Shown in pieces: positions 17,421-26,546 of a stretch of DNA of 60,960 bases. The notes below the pieces were generated by a model that saw only the letters and a list, made by a program, of their open reading frames with translations, had not been told where the DNA came from and did no database searches. The stretch spans positions 1 through 60,960 of the forward strand of contig QIBA01000053.1 of NCBI GenBank assembly GCA_003225175.1, written 5' to 3'. How positions within the stretch are numbered: the first letter of the stretch is position 1; the number at the start of each line of letters is the position of its first letter. Source of the stretch: Acidobacteriota bacterium. Its GTDB lineage: Bacteria; Acidobacteriota; Terriglobia; Terriglobales; Acidobacteriaceae. A program made the position numbers and the translations under genes.

Positions 17421-18100
17421 GCGTAGTGTCTCCGGTCTCGCTGGGGGATTCACGGGGTGGTCCTCCGTTAACATTCAATCGCCAAATCGCCTCCGATGAA
17501 GCCGAGTTTCCGCTTCGATTGAGACGATATCGGCTGGGACTCGCGTTGTTCGTCGCGGCAATAGCGATGTTGTTCGTTGGCTACAGCAGCGCTTACGTAG
17601 TTCGCCGAGGAATTCCCACCTTCGATGGTGCGACTGGAACCTATTCGGTCACGTGGGAGCCGCTGCGGCTTCCCATTGCGCTCCTTCTCTTCAATACTTG
17701 CCTTCTGATCTCCGCGAGCGGAGCTATCGAAGCCGTCCGGCGCAGAATGCCTGGTCTGCTGGTTGGGAAGGAACAAATTAAACAGGGCGCTATGCTTTGG
17801 CTGAACTTGTCCCTGCTATCGGGAACCGGGTTTCTCATCGGGCAGGGAATTGCGTGGCACTCATTGAGCTCCAATGCGCAATTCCTGAGTACGGGCGCGC
17901 GTACTGCCTTCTTTTATGTGCTCACGGGCACGCACGCTCTGCACGCGTTGCTCGGTGTGTTGGCTCTTGCGGTTGTAGCAGTTTTCTACGCGCGGATGTC
18001 CACAGTGCGAAAATGCCTTGCAATCGATCTGACCGCTTGGTACATGCACTCTATGACATTCTTCTGGATATATCTGCTTTGCTTCGTTCTGTTTGCTTGA
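17417..18100 (+). CDS. ctaE: Cytochrome c oxidase subunit III
   Basis: 227 residues and five helices, as in short bacterial CoxIII forms (LGLALFVAAIAMLFVGYSSAYVV, LPIALLLFNTCLLISASG, WLNLSLLSGTGFLIGQGIAW, HALHALLGVLALAVVAVF, SMTFFWIYLLCFVLF). Family features include the lipid-binding-side TGTHALHALLG and the C-terminal WYMHSMTFFWIYL. It stabilises subunit I and completes the ctaCD-x-E operon. Confidence 0.92.
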   Translation: MSVVSPVSLGDSRGGPPLTFNRQIASDEAEFPLRLRRYRLGLALFVAAIAMLFVGYSSAYVVRRGIPTFDGATGTYSVTWEPLRLPIALLLFNTCLLISASGAIEAVRRRMPGLLVGKEQIKQGAMLWLNLSLLSGTGFLIGQGIAWHSLSSNAQFLSTGARTAFFYVLTGTHALHALLGVLALAVVAVFYARMSTVRKCLAIDLTAWYMHSMTFFWIYLLCFVLFA

Positions 18101-18324
18101 GGCGTAATGAGTGTCAAAATGGGACGAGAAAATCCCTGAGGATTCCCTGATATTTTTTCGATGAGTCGCGAAATTGAGCTAAGTCTCTGCCGAGCTCTAG
18201 CTTACGGGCAAAATTACAAGACTCTCTGATAATTCCCGGACTTGAGCGAAATTTATGAAATTTGGGTTTCGAAAGACGGCCTGTTATTTCCGCAGTTCTT
18301 CCGCATCCGGCTTCGGCTTTCGAA
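18101..18324. other. Convergent intergenic region
   Basis: 224 bases between the oxidase operon and the minus-strand HD-GYP gene. It is AT-richer than its neighbours. A repeated word (ATCCCTGAGG / ATTCCCTGAT near 18130-18155) is visible, but I find no convincing terminator or gene. Confidence 0.4.
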
Positions 18325-19005
18325 TCAAATGACGGCGGCGATGCTCGTTCCAGTGGCTGCGAATACACCAGCTACCTCTAGCTCGGCAATTTCGAGGAAG
18401 CACTTTAGTACATGAGGATCAAATTGGGTGCCACTGCCGGCATTCAGGCGCCGGATCGCCTCCGCATGATCCAGGCCTTTGCGGTAACAACGGTTAGAGA
18501 TCATCGCATCGAAGGCGTCGACGATGGAAACAATGCGCGAGCCGAGGGGAATCTCGTCTGCTTGCAAGCCTCCCGGGTATCCGCTGCCGTCATACGATTC
18601 GTGATGATGAAGCGCGAACAGGCTGGCCTCTTCCAATCCGGGAAACAGTCTCAGAATCGACCAACTGTATTCGGGATGCTTGTTCATGATCGCGCGCTCT
18701 TCGTCGGTGAGTTTGCTCGGCTTCTTCAAAATTGCGTCGGGCACGCCAATCTTGCCGATGTCGTGCAACAGAGCGGCAACTTCATATTGGTACAAGTTCT
18801 CTTCTTCAATTCCCAATCTGCGCGCAACTCTCACGGCCCACTCTGCCAAACGAGTGCTGTGCACGCCAGTGTTGAGGTCTTTTAAGTCGAGCAACTGATT
18901 CAAAGCGCAGATTGTGGCAGTGCGCATGGTCACCTGCTGTTCTTCGAGTTCTTTCACTCGAAGAAACAGCGGTGACCAGGAATCAAATGTCTGATGCAGG
19001 CTCAT
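18325..19005 (-). CDS. HD-GYP domain phosphodiesterase
   Basis: 226 residues, essentially a bare catalytic domain after a ~40-residue helical lead. Visible motifs: HSTRLAEWA, LLHDIGKIG (HD at residues 81-82), HHHESYDGSGYPGGL (GYP at 142-144) and VDAFDAMISNR. HD-GYP enzymes hydrolyse cyclic di-GMP in the cytoplasm. No receiver or sensory domain is attached. It begins 21 bases after the subtilisin gene on the same strand, so it may be the last gene of the sigma/CHAT operon. The strength of its own ribosome site is poor. Confidence 0.92.
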   Translation of the reverse strand: MSLHQTFDSWSPLFLRVKELEEQQVTMRTATICALNQLLDLKDLNTGVHSTRLAEWAVRVARRLGIEEENLYQYEVAALLHDIGKIGVPDAILKKPSKLTDEERAIMNKHPEYSWSILRLFPGLEEASLFALHHHESYDGSGYPGGLQADEIPLGSRIVSIVDAFDAMISNRCYRKGLDHAEAIRRLNAGSGTQFDPHVLKCFLEIAELEVAGVFAATGTSIAAVI

Positions 19006-19026
19006 GTGGGTGGTCCAGGCGGGTTA

Positions 19027-20454
19027 CTACCAAATCCCGAGCGCATTTCTCCAGGCGCGCACGGCCTGATAGGTATCGAGCACGCCGTATCCATACTGCG
19101 AGTAGGAAATTTGCTGTGCGTGCGACAGAGCCTTAGCCGCCTGCTGCTTTGTCAGCAGGAGAGAATTCACATCGGCCATGAGAGCTACTGTGCCGGAGAC
19201 CAGCGGAGCGCTGAACGAAGTACCCCACCCTACTGCATAAGTGTTGAACGGGTAAGTCGTCATCACAGCTTCACCAGGGGCCGACAACCACACCGGCGGC
19301 GCACCATAGTTCGAGAACGCCGAAGGAGTATTGTTGTTCGAGGTTGAAGCGACGTCGATGACGTTAGGCAGTGCCGCCGGATATACGGTAGCCATTTGCC
19401 CATCATTCCCGGCGGACGCAACACAGATCACTCCGCGCATCGTCGCGTAATTGACCGCCGTCGCCAACTCCTGCGAGTAGGTAGTGAAATCGAAGCTCAT
19501 GCTGATGACCTTGGCTCCGTGGTTCACTCCGTAGTAAATAGCGCGCAAAACATCGGATGCGTATCCGGCGCCACTGGCATTAAATGCCTTCAAAGGCATG
19601 ATCTTGGCGTTGGGAGCAACCAGGTGCACGATGCCCGCGGTCATAGTCCCATGCCCAAATGCGGAATATTTCGTCTGGTCGACTACGCCAACAGTAGACT
19701 GATCGACAACGCCAACCGTGGACTGGTTGAGCTGCGCGGGTTGCGCTGAGCCATCAACCACTCCCACGGTCGACTGATTTATGTCTCCCATTTCCGACCC
19801 ACCCGATTGATTTCGCGTGAAGTCGTAACCGTACACCAGTCGACTCTTAAGGATGGCATTGTTCGGATCAACGCCGGTATCGATAATTGCTACGGTAACG
19901 CCACTTCCATTCACCGCATAAGAAGATTGCGTTGTGCTGGTTCTGACAATTTGGTTCGGAGTTTGTAGAACGTAGCCTTCCCAAACAGTTGCACCGTAGT
20001 ACGAGACCGGAGTTCTGTCGTTCAGGTAGTCAGGTGTGGCCCCGATCGAGGTTCCTTGTGTGGCTACAGCCTGGTCCTGTTCCACATTGGTAATGCCGCC
20101 GCCAGATAAGAGCTGCGTGATGACAACTACTGGGCTGAGAAGACTGGAAGTTGTTACAACGAAGAGTTGTCCATCAGGATCACCGATGCCTTCCAGCACC
20201 TTGCAGCCGAAAAGCAAGCAAGTCAGGTTCAAGCCGAGCAGGCCTTTAGTGTCGCGCACGATATAGCGATTAGTCGCGAGCAGTCCGCCCCCACCGAGCA
20301 ATCCGCCTAGCAGCTGTGCGTTGGTTTTCGCAGGAGCCGCTGTAATGGCAAATGTTGGCTGGACGTATACGGCGAACAACGCCAGGATTAAAGTTGCGCA
20401 GACCCCCGCCTTCGCTCGGCTGCATTTTTCGACAAAAGTCTTGTGGCTAGTCAT
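19027..20454 (-). CDS. Secreted subtilisin-like serine protease (S8)
   Basis: 475 residues: signal peptide (~10-37), a pro-region up to ~170, then an S8 catalytic domain with Asp192 (VAIIDTGVD), His268 (FGHGTMTAG), the oxyanion Asn in ASAGND and Ser413 (WGTSFSAPLVSG). All triad residues are present. Between Asp and His there is an insert with three copies of the octapeptide QSTVGVVD (residues 227-234, 244-251, 252-259). It lies in the minus-strand gene row behind an ECF sigma factor, a CHAT protease and a zinc-finger protein, 114 bases after the latter. It probably acts in the periplasm or outside the cell. Confidence 0.93.
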   Translation of the reverse strand: MTSHKTFVEKCSRAKAGVCATLILALFAVYVQPTFAITAAPAKTNAQLLGGLLGGGGLLATNRYIVRDTKGLLGLNLTCLLFGCKVLEGIGDPDGQLFVVTTSSLLSPVVVITQLLSGGGITNVEQDQAVATQGTSIGATPDYLNDRTPVSYYGATVWEGYVLQTPNQIVRTSTTQSSYAVNGSGVTVAIIDTGVDPNNAILKSRLVYGYDFTRNQSGGSEMGDINQSTVGVVDGSAQPAQLNQSTVGVVDQSTVGVVDQTKYSAFGHGTMTAGIVHLVAPNAKIMPLKAFNASGAGYASDVLRAIYYGVNHGAKVISMSFDFTTYSQELATAVNYATMRGVICVASAGNDGQMATVYPAALPNVIDVASTSNNNTPSAFSNYGAPPVWLSAPGEAVMTTYPFNTYAVGWGTSFSAPLVSGTVALMADVNSLLLTKQQAAKALSHAQQISYSQYGYGVLDTYQAVRAWRNALGIW

Positions 20455-20568
20455 CGGATCTCCAGTGACTCTCGTATTGCCTCTGAAATGAGAAGGGGGA
20501 CTACAGCGGGGGATTTCCAGTCTATCCAGCGCCTGACTCTATGGCCAGTTACGCTCGTAACCTTAATT

Positions 20569-21213
20569 TCAATTTGGTCCTCGACTAGCGCCACCCGGCC
20601 GCCGGCGTTCTTCTACTCCTGTTATCGGAAGGTAAACGGGAGCTCCGTCACCGACCGTGACCGAAAGGCGCAAGTTGTTCTTTAAAAGGAACTCAATCTG
20701 AAATTCACCGTTATTGTTACTAATGGCGCTGGCCACGTTCTTGCGGCCATCCAGAAGGACCACTGGTACCCCCGATACGGGATGACCAGGCCGGGCGCTG
20801 TCCAGCATCTGACCAACCAAGGCAGCGCGTTCGGAATTGACCTCAGAATCAACGCGCATATCTACGTAGACGGTTCCAACGCGGTACAACAACTGACGGG
20901 CCGAAGCCACGGAGGCCCTCGCTCCGGCCATCGCAGGTTGCCCAAAGCTGTCGAAGAGCAGTTCGAAGAAGCGTTTCGTGCGCGCGGTTCCCGGATGCTG
21001 CGTTCCGAAATATGCGTTCACTATGCGGACGGTTCCCGGCGGGGGCTCATAGGCCGTCTCGTTAGCGCCAACCCGCATGACTTCGCGGAAAAGCCCAATA
21101 AGATCCGAGCACTCGCGGCATTCCGCCACGTGCTCTCGAACTTGACTGGCCTCGGTTGGGGATAGAGTCTGCCGAATATATTCAGCCACCGATTCTTGAG
21201 GGATGTGCCGCAT
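20569..21213 (-). CDS. Zinc-finger (anti-sigma-like) protein with carboxypeptidase regulatory-like domain
   Basis: 214 residues. The N-terminus has His28-x3-Cys32-x2-Cys35 (REHVAECRECSDLIGL), the zinc motif of anti-sigma factors. The C-terminal ~80 residues (GVPVVLLDGRKNVASAISNNNGEFQIEF) form a beta-sandwich of the CarboxypepD regulatory type. No membrane helix is present, so it would be a soluble anti-sigma-like protein. Start ATG 21213, behind GGAGAA. It follows the CHAT gene by 109 bases. Regulation of the sigma factor at 24.2-24.8 kb is inferred from the motif and the neighbourhood. Confidence 0.78.
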   Translation of the reverse strand: MRHIPQESVAEYIRQTLSPTEASQVREHVAECRECSDLIGLFREVMRVGANETAYEPPPGTVRIVNAYFGTQHPGTARTKRFFELLFDSFGQPAMAGARASVASARQLLYRVGTVYVDMRVDSEVNSERAALVGQMLDSARPGHPVSGVPVVLLDGRKNVASAISNNNGEFQIEFLLKNNLRLSVTVGDGAPVYLPITGVEERRRPGGASRGPN

Positions 21214-21322
21214 CAGTTCTCCAAAAGGCGCTCAGTCCTCAGCGCCGGTCTATGCTTTTCCACGACTGACCATAAGTGCATGCGGCAGCCGGAAAAATAT
21301 AGGCCGAAGCTTAAAAAATTGC

Positions 21323-24205
21323 TCATGCTGGACTACCCGTGTATTTGCCCATCAGCACGAACGGAGCCCATTGACAGGGATGGGGATAGCGTTCGCGCAA
21401 CTGAAGCATCGCCTGGCGCAGCGAGTTCGCCTTGTCTTTGCCTTGTGTCAGCTGTTGGTAGAAGGCAGCCATGAAATCGGCCGTGCTCTGATCGTGGACA
21501 TCCCACAAGCTCAACAGTAAGGATTGCGCGCCTGCCTGAAACAACCCGCGAGCCAGGCCGATCAACTCATCTCCCGCTGCCACTACATTCAGGCCTGTGG
21601 CACAACCGCTGAGGGTCACCAGCTCCACTGGCAGGTGCAACTGATACAAGTCGTAAAGGCTCAAATAGGAACTGCCCATACGAATAGACGAGAACATTGG
21701 ACTGTCCTGACGAAAATAGCCGTGTGTTGCAATGTGGATCAGCCGTGCGCTTTGCGCGACGCTTTTGAGGATGTATTCACTGGCGAATCTACCAACGAAC
21801 ATCTTGGGCTGCGGCAGGATCTGGCACAGAGAACGCAATTCCGCAAGTATTGACGGTGCATTCTGATCTGGGACGCCCATTAACAACGCTGCTCCAGACT
21901 TGTTCACCACCTTCTTTGTACAGACGGCGTAGATGCTTGCGCTTGGCGCATAAGAGACTGTGTGGTCATCAATTAAATACCTGGCTCCATCGAACAACGC
22001 GTGAAAGGGAACGTAGTGCAGCGATCCGTGCGGCACAAAGAGGAGATGTCTCGCATCCATGCGGTCACGAATCGGCGCCAGGAGTTCGTCATATAAGGTT
22101 TTCAAATGCGCGTTCGTAGAGTGGATCAGCGAATCGCGAAATGCCGATGCGTATTCAGTTCCGAGCCGGAACTTTGAGAGTTGAAATTGCAGTAAACGCA
22201 ATGCGTTTCCGATTCGGGATGCCACCGTCACAGGAAGGATTTGGAGTCGCTCGCGCCCAAGCAGGCAGGCGAGAATGCGATCGCCTGTCTGGAAGTACTC
22301 GACGATAAGAGTGTCCGGAGTGATGGCCGCGCGCACTTCATCAATCGATACATTCTTGGTCGCTCGCATTTCCGGATTTTCAATTCCGGAAAGATTCGAT
22401 TCCTGCAGGACGCGTATTAAATCTGTTTCTCGCGCCCGTACCTGTTCCTCCAATCGCTTGATGTGTTCTGGAGACCGCTGCTCCGGGCGAAGCTGTTCGA
22501 GTTCGATCAGGCTGTAATACCAGTTCAACTCGTCCCGCAGCCCGCGCATTCGACGCACCAGATCGCTTTGACCGCTCTCGTCTGTGCTGGAGTACACCGG
22601 TTGCAGCATCTGATCCATCAGAGTGCGCGACTTGGCCTCTTCGATGTATGCGAATGCCTCGTCAAGCGAGTTGCCGCCATATTGCATGGAGAGGCATGAG
22701 TCCACCAGCAACTCATAGACTTCGAGCCGGTTCTTCAGAAAGGCTAACTTGAGCTCCTGGCCGCGCAGATTGCTGCGCAACATCTCCAGCGATTCGCGGG
22801 AAGTCCGAAAGCATTCGTACGCTTCCTTCTTGTTTCCCGAAAGAGAATGCATTTGCCCCATCAGCAGATACGCCTGATGACGCAACATCGGAGCCTGCAT
22901 GTCTTTCAGTCTCCCGATTGCAGTGCTGCATTCTTTGTGCGCGGCTGCAAGATCGTTCGTCCGTTGGGCGATGCGCGCGAGCAATAGCCGGCATAACACG
23001 GCTTTTCCCTGCAGCAGGGAGGAATCAAAGAACTCCAGAGCCGCCTTGGCCAGTCGACGAGCCTCGAAGTGTCTGCCCTCGTTAAACAACACGAGAGCCT
23101 GATACAGATCAATCAGCGAAGGCCAGATCTGATTGTTTTCCTTTGCGAACATCTCTCGAGAACGGGCAAAGACCTTCAAGCTCTGGAAGGCCTGGCCCTG
23201 CTGGCCCATAGCGATGGCTTCGAAGGCCAGGCACTTGGCGGATTCATAACCCATCTGGAGAGCCTCGAATTCAGCAAAGCCAAGCCGCGAAAGCTCGGCC
23301 GCTTCGGCGCTCAGATTGAGTTCCAGATAGAGTTCCGCGAGATCAAGGTTACAGAGACCGTAATGGTATCGATCGCCAATCTGATTGCAGCGCAGTCGTG
23401 TGGAGCGCAGCATGTCAATTGCGCGGCTATACTCACCGCGCAGAAAGTAGAGATAGGCGATGTTGTAATCTGCCTGCGCGACGAGCAGCGGCATGCCGTT
23501 CTTCTCGCAATGCTCGCGCGCATGCTGATGGGTCTCAAGCGCTTCGTGAAAATGCCCGAGACTGATGAGGCAAACCGAAAGATTGCTGAGCACCGCCGCG
23601 ATGCCTTCGCTGTTTCGGTGCTTGATCACGCCATCGTAAGCACGGCGGTAACATGCCAGCGCATCTGCGAACCGGTCCTGACGATAGAACACATTCCCAG
23701 TATTGATCTCGAGACGCGACAGCCGCAGTTCGTCGCCAAGTTGCATGAAGATAACCCGCGCGCGCTCGGCGGCTGAGAAGGCGGCCTCATAGTCACCGCA
23801 CAAGTTCAAAGAAAGCATGCTGGCGCTTAGAGTTCTTCCAACCTCCGCCACGTCTCCTGCTGAATCAAATAATTGGACCGCCTCCTTGTGGAGTTCAACT
23901 GCCGACGAATATTGGCCGAGCGCGTGTAGCGCGTTGGCCTTGATTCGGATGGCGTGGGCGGTTGCCGCTTTATCTCCTATCACTTTAGCGATCTCGATCG
24001 CCAGCTCTCCGAGATTGAGAGACCGGCGCGCGTCTATCCGCAAAAATTCTCGGGCGTGATTTGCGAGATCTACGATCGTATTGAGGTTCCACTGATCCTT
24101 TCGGGCCGCAACGAACGCGCTGCGAGCCTGCGGGTCAGAAATTGCCTCCAGCTCCTGCAGAACGAATTTTGTCGCCTCAATGGAAGCGCTTGCGCTCATT
24201 TCCAT
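21323..24205 (-). CDS. TPR-repeat protein with C-terminal CHAT (caspase-like) protease domain
   Basis: 960 residues. About residues 35-500 are consecutive tetratricopeptide helices (ALGQYSSAVELHKEAVQLF, VLSNLSVCLISLGHFHEALE). Then comes a helical linker, and from ~690 a CHAT domain: LLFVPHGSLHYVPFHALFD, the catalytic IHIATHGYF (His828), VTLSGCATG (Cys868) and LLLSLWDVHDQ. The His-Cys dyad is intact, so the enzyme should be a working cysteine protease of the caspase/separase group, probably switched by binding to the TPR part. The start lies inside the sigma gene (10-base overlap), so the two are translated together. Likely cytoplasmic. Confidence 0.93.
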   Translation of the reverse strand: MEMSASASIEATKFVLQELEAISDPQARSAFVAARKDQWNLNTIVDLANHAREFLRIDARRSLNLGELAIEIAKVIGDKAATAHAIRIKANALHALGQYSSAVELHKEAVQLFDSAGDVAEVGRTLSASMLSLNLCGDYEAAFSAAERARVIFMQLGDELRLSRLEINTGNVFYRQDRFADALACYRRAYDGVIKHRNSEGIAAVLSNLSVCLISLGHFHEALETHQHAREHCEKNGMPLLVAQADYNIAYLYFLRGEYSRAIDMLRSTRLRCNQIGDRYHYGLCNLDLAELYLELNLSAEAAELSRLGFAEFEALQMGYESAKCLAFEAIAMGQQGQAFQSLKVFARSREMFAKENNQIWPSLIDLYQALVLFNEGRHFEARRLAKAALEFFDSSLLQGKAVLCRLLLARIAQRTNDLAAAHKECSTAIGRLKDMQAPMLRHQAYLLMGQMHSLSGNKKEAYECFRTSRESLEMLRSNLRGQELKLAFLKNRLEVYELLVDSCLSMQYGGNSLDEAFAYIEEAKSRTLMDQMLQPVYSSTDESGQSDLVRRMRGLRDELNWYYSLIELEQLRPEQRSPEHIKRLEEQVRARETDLIRVLQESNLSGIENPEMRATKNVSIDEVRAAITPDTLIVEYFQTGDRILACLLGRERLQILPVTVASRIGNALRLLQFQLSKFRLGTEYASAFRDSLIHSTNAHLKTLYDELLAPIRDRMDARHLLFVPHGSLHYVPFHALFDGARYLIDDHTVSYAPSASIYAVCTKKVVNKSGAALLMGVPDQNAPSILAELRSLCQILPQPKMFVGRFASEYILKSVAQSARLIHIATHGYFRQDSPMFSSIRMGSSYLSLYDLYQLHLPVELVTLSGCATGLNVVAAGDELIGLARGLFQAGAQSLLLSLWDVHDQSTADFMAAFYQQLTQGKDKANSLRQAMLQLRERYPHPCQWAPFVLMGKYTGSPA

Positions 24206-24780
24206 CCTTTCAACACAAGCTGTTTCTTCAGGCGATCGAGGCAGCGCCCACGTATGAACCCGATAGATCCGGTAGCGAGCCCCAGTTTGCGCGCGATCTG
24301 CTCGTACGGCAGTGCGGGAACATCGAAGAAGAGCATTTGGATCATTTCGGCGCAGCGTCCGGATACGGCCGCAATTGCCTCGCGCAACATTTGCTCGCGC
24401 TGTACTTCCTCAATGATCGTGCCGGCGGTAACATTGGTTAATGCAAGATCTTCCGAAATTTCCTGGTCCGAAACCCGGCTCTGTTGCTGGCGCCATCGCG
24501 AGCATTTGTGCACGGTTGTCTGAATGAGCCACTTCGGCAGAGCTCGCGGTTCGCGTAAACGAGATAACTGCGAGTAGAGATCGACGCACACTGACTGAAA
24601 AATATCGTTGGCATCCTCTCGAGGGAGCTGCCACTTCACTGGAATCGAGTAGATCAGCTTCTTGTATTTTTCGATCAGCACGGACCATGCGTCCTGATTG
24701 CCGCGAATGCATTCTTCTACGAGACGCTCATCAGACCAGATGGTCGTAGACTCTTTCGCAAGTTTGGCGGTTGCGCTCAC
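24196..24780 (-). CDS. ECF-type RNA polymerase sigma factor
   Basis: 194 residues. Region 2 is DAWSVLIEKYKKLIYSIPVK ... DANDIFQSVCVDLYSQL; region 4 is ALPYEQIARKLGLATGSIGFIR, with its HTH. The start is GTG 24780, sharing GTGA with the stop of the substrate-binding protein gene; an AGGAG lies 13 bases upstream, a little far. The 3' end overlaps the CHAT gene. It therefore sits exactly between a peptide importer and a protease, coupled to both. It likely directs transcription of this operon or of stress genes; the target promoters are unknown. Confidence 0.92.
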   Translation of the reverse strand: MSATAKLAKESTTIWSDERLVEECIRGNQDAWSVLIEKYKKLIYSIPVKWQLPREDANDIFQSVCVDLYSQLSRLREPRALPKWLIQTTVHKCSRWRQQQSRVSDQEISEDLALTNVTAGTIIEEVQREQMLREAIAAVSGRCAEMIQMLFFDVPALPYEQIARKLGLATGSIGFIRGRCLDRLKKQLVLKGWK

Positions 24781-26546
24781 TTTGCTGCAGTGACTCCTTG
24801 TTGGCGGAAATAGAGTTCATCGGCATTCCACAAGGCGTATGGTTCGAGTGAGGCTGGGCGAAAATTTGCCACTTGCTTAGTAGCGCCTACCAGCACGTCG
24901 GGACTAGCTAAAAAAATAAACGGCAAATTGCTGGCAATAATGGCCTGAACTTCGTCGTAAATTCGTTTGCGCTTCTTGTAATCCATGGTGACCAATTGCT
25001 GATTCAGAAGCTCGTCAAGCTTCGCTTCCCATGGGGTTGCCGGCTTACTCTCATGCATGTTCCAAATATGCGTGCTGCCATTCGACATCCAAACGTTCAT
25101 GTCGCCATTGGGATCGGCATCGCCACCGCCGAGTCCAAGCACGCATGCCTCGTAGTCGTTCGATTGAAAAACGCGATCCACCACGGCGCGAAACTCAAGA
25201 GGCACAACGTGCACATTCATTCCAAGTTGGGCGAGATCATCGGCAATAATCGTCGCCATTTTCAGGCGCTGCGTATTCGAAGAACTCGTGATAATCGTGA
25301 ATTCGACCGGTTTCTTCTTAGCATCAACAAGTTTTCCATCCTGGCCCCAAGAAAATCCCGCAGACATCAATAGCTCCTTCGCCTGTGGAATTGAGCGTTC
25401 GGGATGCCGCAGCTCTCGATTGATCCACAGTTTGTTCCCTGGAGTCACGTTTCCCCAAATAGCCGCTCCGCGTCCGCCGTAAGCCAGCTTTACGATGCTC
25501 TGGCGATCTATGGCGAGGGAGACAGCCTCGCGAAACTTCAGGTCACGAAACCAAACCTGCTCTTGAGAGATCTGGGAGAATTTGTTGGGCGGCAGTTCAT
25601 TCAGATTGAAAAACAGGAAGTTGTATTCAAGGCTCGGGCCGAGATCAACCAGATCGTAGCCACGACTCTGCTGCTCGCGTGCCATTGAGGAATAATTTTC
25701 CGGGCTAAAGCGGCTGATGACGCTGGTTTCCCCGGACTGGAATCTTAGAATCTGCGCATCTTCGTTGCCGACGAAGAGAAACGTAATCTCGTCAAGGTAG
25801 GGTAGACGATTACCATTTCGGTCGGCCTTCCAGTAGTACGGATTTCGCTCTAAGACTAGTCTTTGGCCAGGCACATACTGCTTCAGCCGAAACGGCCCCA
25901 ATCCAACTACGGCTTCAGGAGCAGCGTTGAGTGTCAGCGCCTGATTGAACGATCCCTGCTCGTAGGTCTTCAACAACACATGTTCAGGAAGGATTGCCAC
26001 GCTGTCGAAAATGCGCTCAGCCGCAGCGTAGGGCCGGGACATGTCGAAGCGAACCGTGTGATCGTCGATCTTGACCGCAACGATTGGCTTGCCGCCAATT
26101 GTCAGAAGGTCGCGATTAGGAGAAAGGACCTTTTCATCGAGATACACCCGAAAGCTGAAGACTACGTCATCCGCACTGAAGGGCCGGCCGTCCGAAAAAC
26201 GTAGGCCGCGGCGAAGCTTGACGGTGAAGCTGCGACCATCCTTGGATAACTTCCACGAACTTGCGAGTGCAGGCTCTGTCTGCTGAGTTACACGATTGAT
26301 GTGCACAAGATCGGCCATCATTCGGCCGATCACCTCGCGTGCTGGCCCGTCAGTGGCTGTCACTGGATTGAGCGTTTTCGGCTCCGCCCGTTGTCCGACG
26401 ACCAGCGTGCCTCCATACTGGCCAACATCGGCTGAGCTGATTTGGAGCTCCTCGCCCTTCTGAATTCGCTCGGGTGCCGGGGCCGATGATGCATAAGCGG
26501 CACCCCCAACGATCGCGGCAAAGATGAGAAGAGCGAGCTTACGCAT
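24777..26546 (-). CDS. Peptide ABC transporter, periplasmic substrate-binding protein
   Basis: About 589 residues from ATG 26546, which starts right at a signal peptide (LALLIFAAIVGGAAYASSA); a start at 26603 would add a non-signal leader. It belongs to the family-5 (Dpp/Opp/YejA) solute-binding proteins: GGTLVVGQRAEPKTLNPV, ALASSWKLSKDGRSFTVKLR, RFSDGRPFSADDVVFSF, FRLKQYVPGQRLVLERNPYY and FREAVSLAIDRQSIV. It captures oligopeptides or a peptide-like compound in the periplasm. It overlaps permease 2 by eight bases and the sigma gene by three. Confidence 0.92.
   Translation of the reverse strand: MRKLALLIFAAIVGGAAYASSAPAPERIQKGEELQISSADVGQYGGTLVVGQRAEPKTLNPVTATDGPAREVIGRMMADLVHINRVTQQTEPALASSWKLSKDGRSFTVKLRRGLRFSDGRPFSADDVVFSFRVYLDEKVLSPNRDLLTIGGKPIVAVKIDDHTVRFDMSRPYAAAERIFDSVAILPEHVLLKTYEQGSFNQALTLNAAPEAVVGLGPFRLKQYVPGQRLVLERNPYYWKADRNGNRLPYLDEITFLFVGNEDAQILRFQSGETSVISRFSPENYSSMAREQQSRGYDLVDLGPSLEYNFLFFNLNELPPNKFSQISQEQVWFRDLKFREAVSLAIDRQSIVKLAYGGRGAAIWGNVTPGNKLWINRELRHPERSIPQAKELLMSAGFSWGQDGKLVDAKKKPVEFTIITSSSNTQRLKMATIIADDLAQLGMNVHVVPLEFRAVVDRVFQSNDYEACVLGLGGGDADPNGDMNVWMSNGSTHIWNMHESKPATPWEAKLDELLNQQLVTMDYKKRKRIYDEVQAIIASNLPFIFLASPDVLVGATKQVANFRPASLEPYALWNADELYFRQQGVTAAK

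Noticed and set aside
18116-18325. Possible relic gene on the minus strand in the convergent gap
   Set aside because: The short open frame has no start signal and no recognisable domain.
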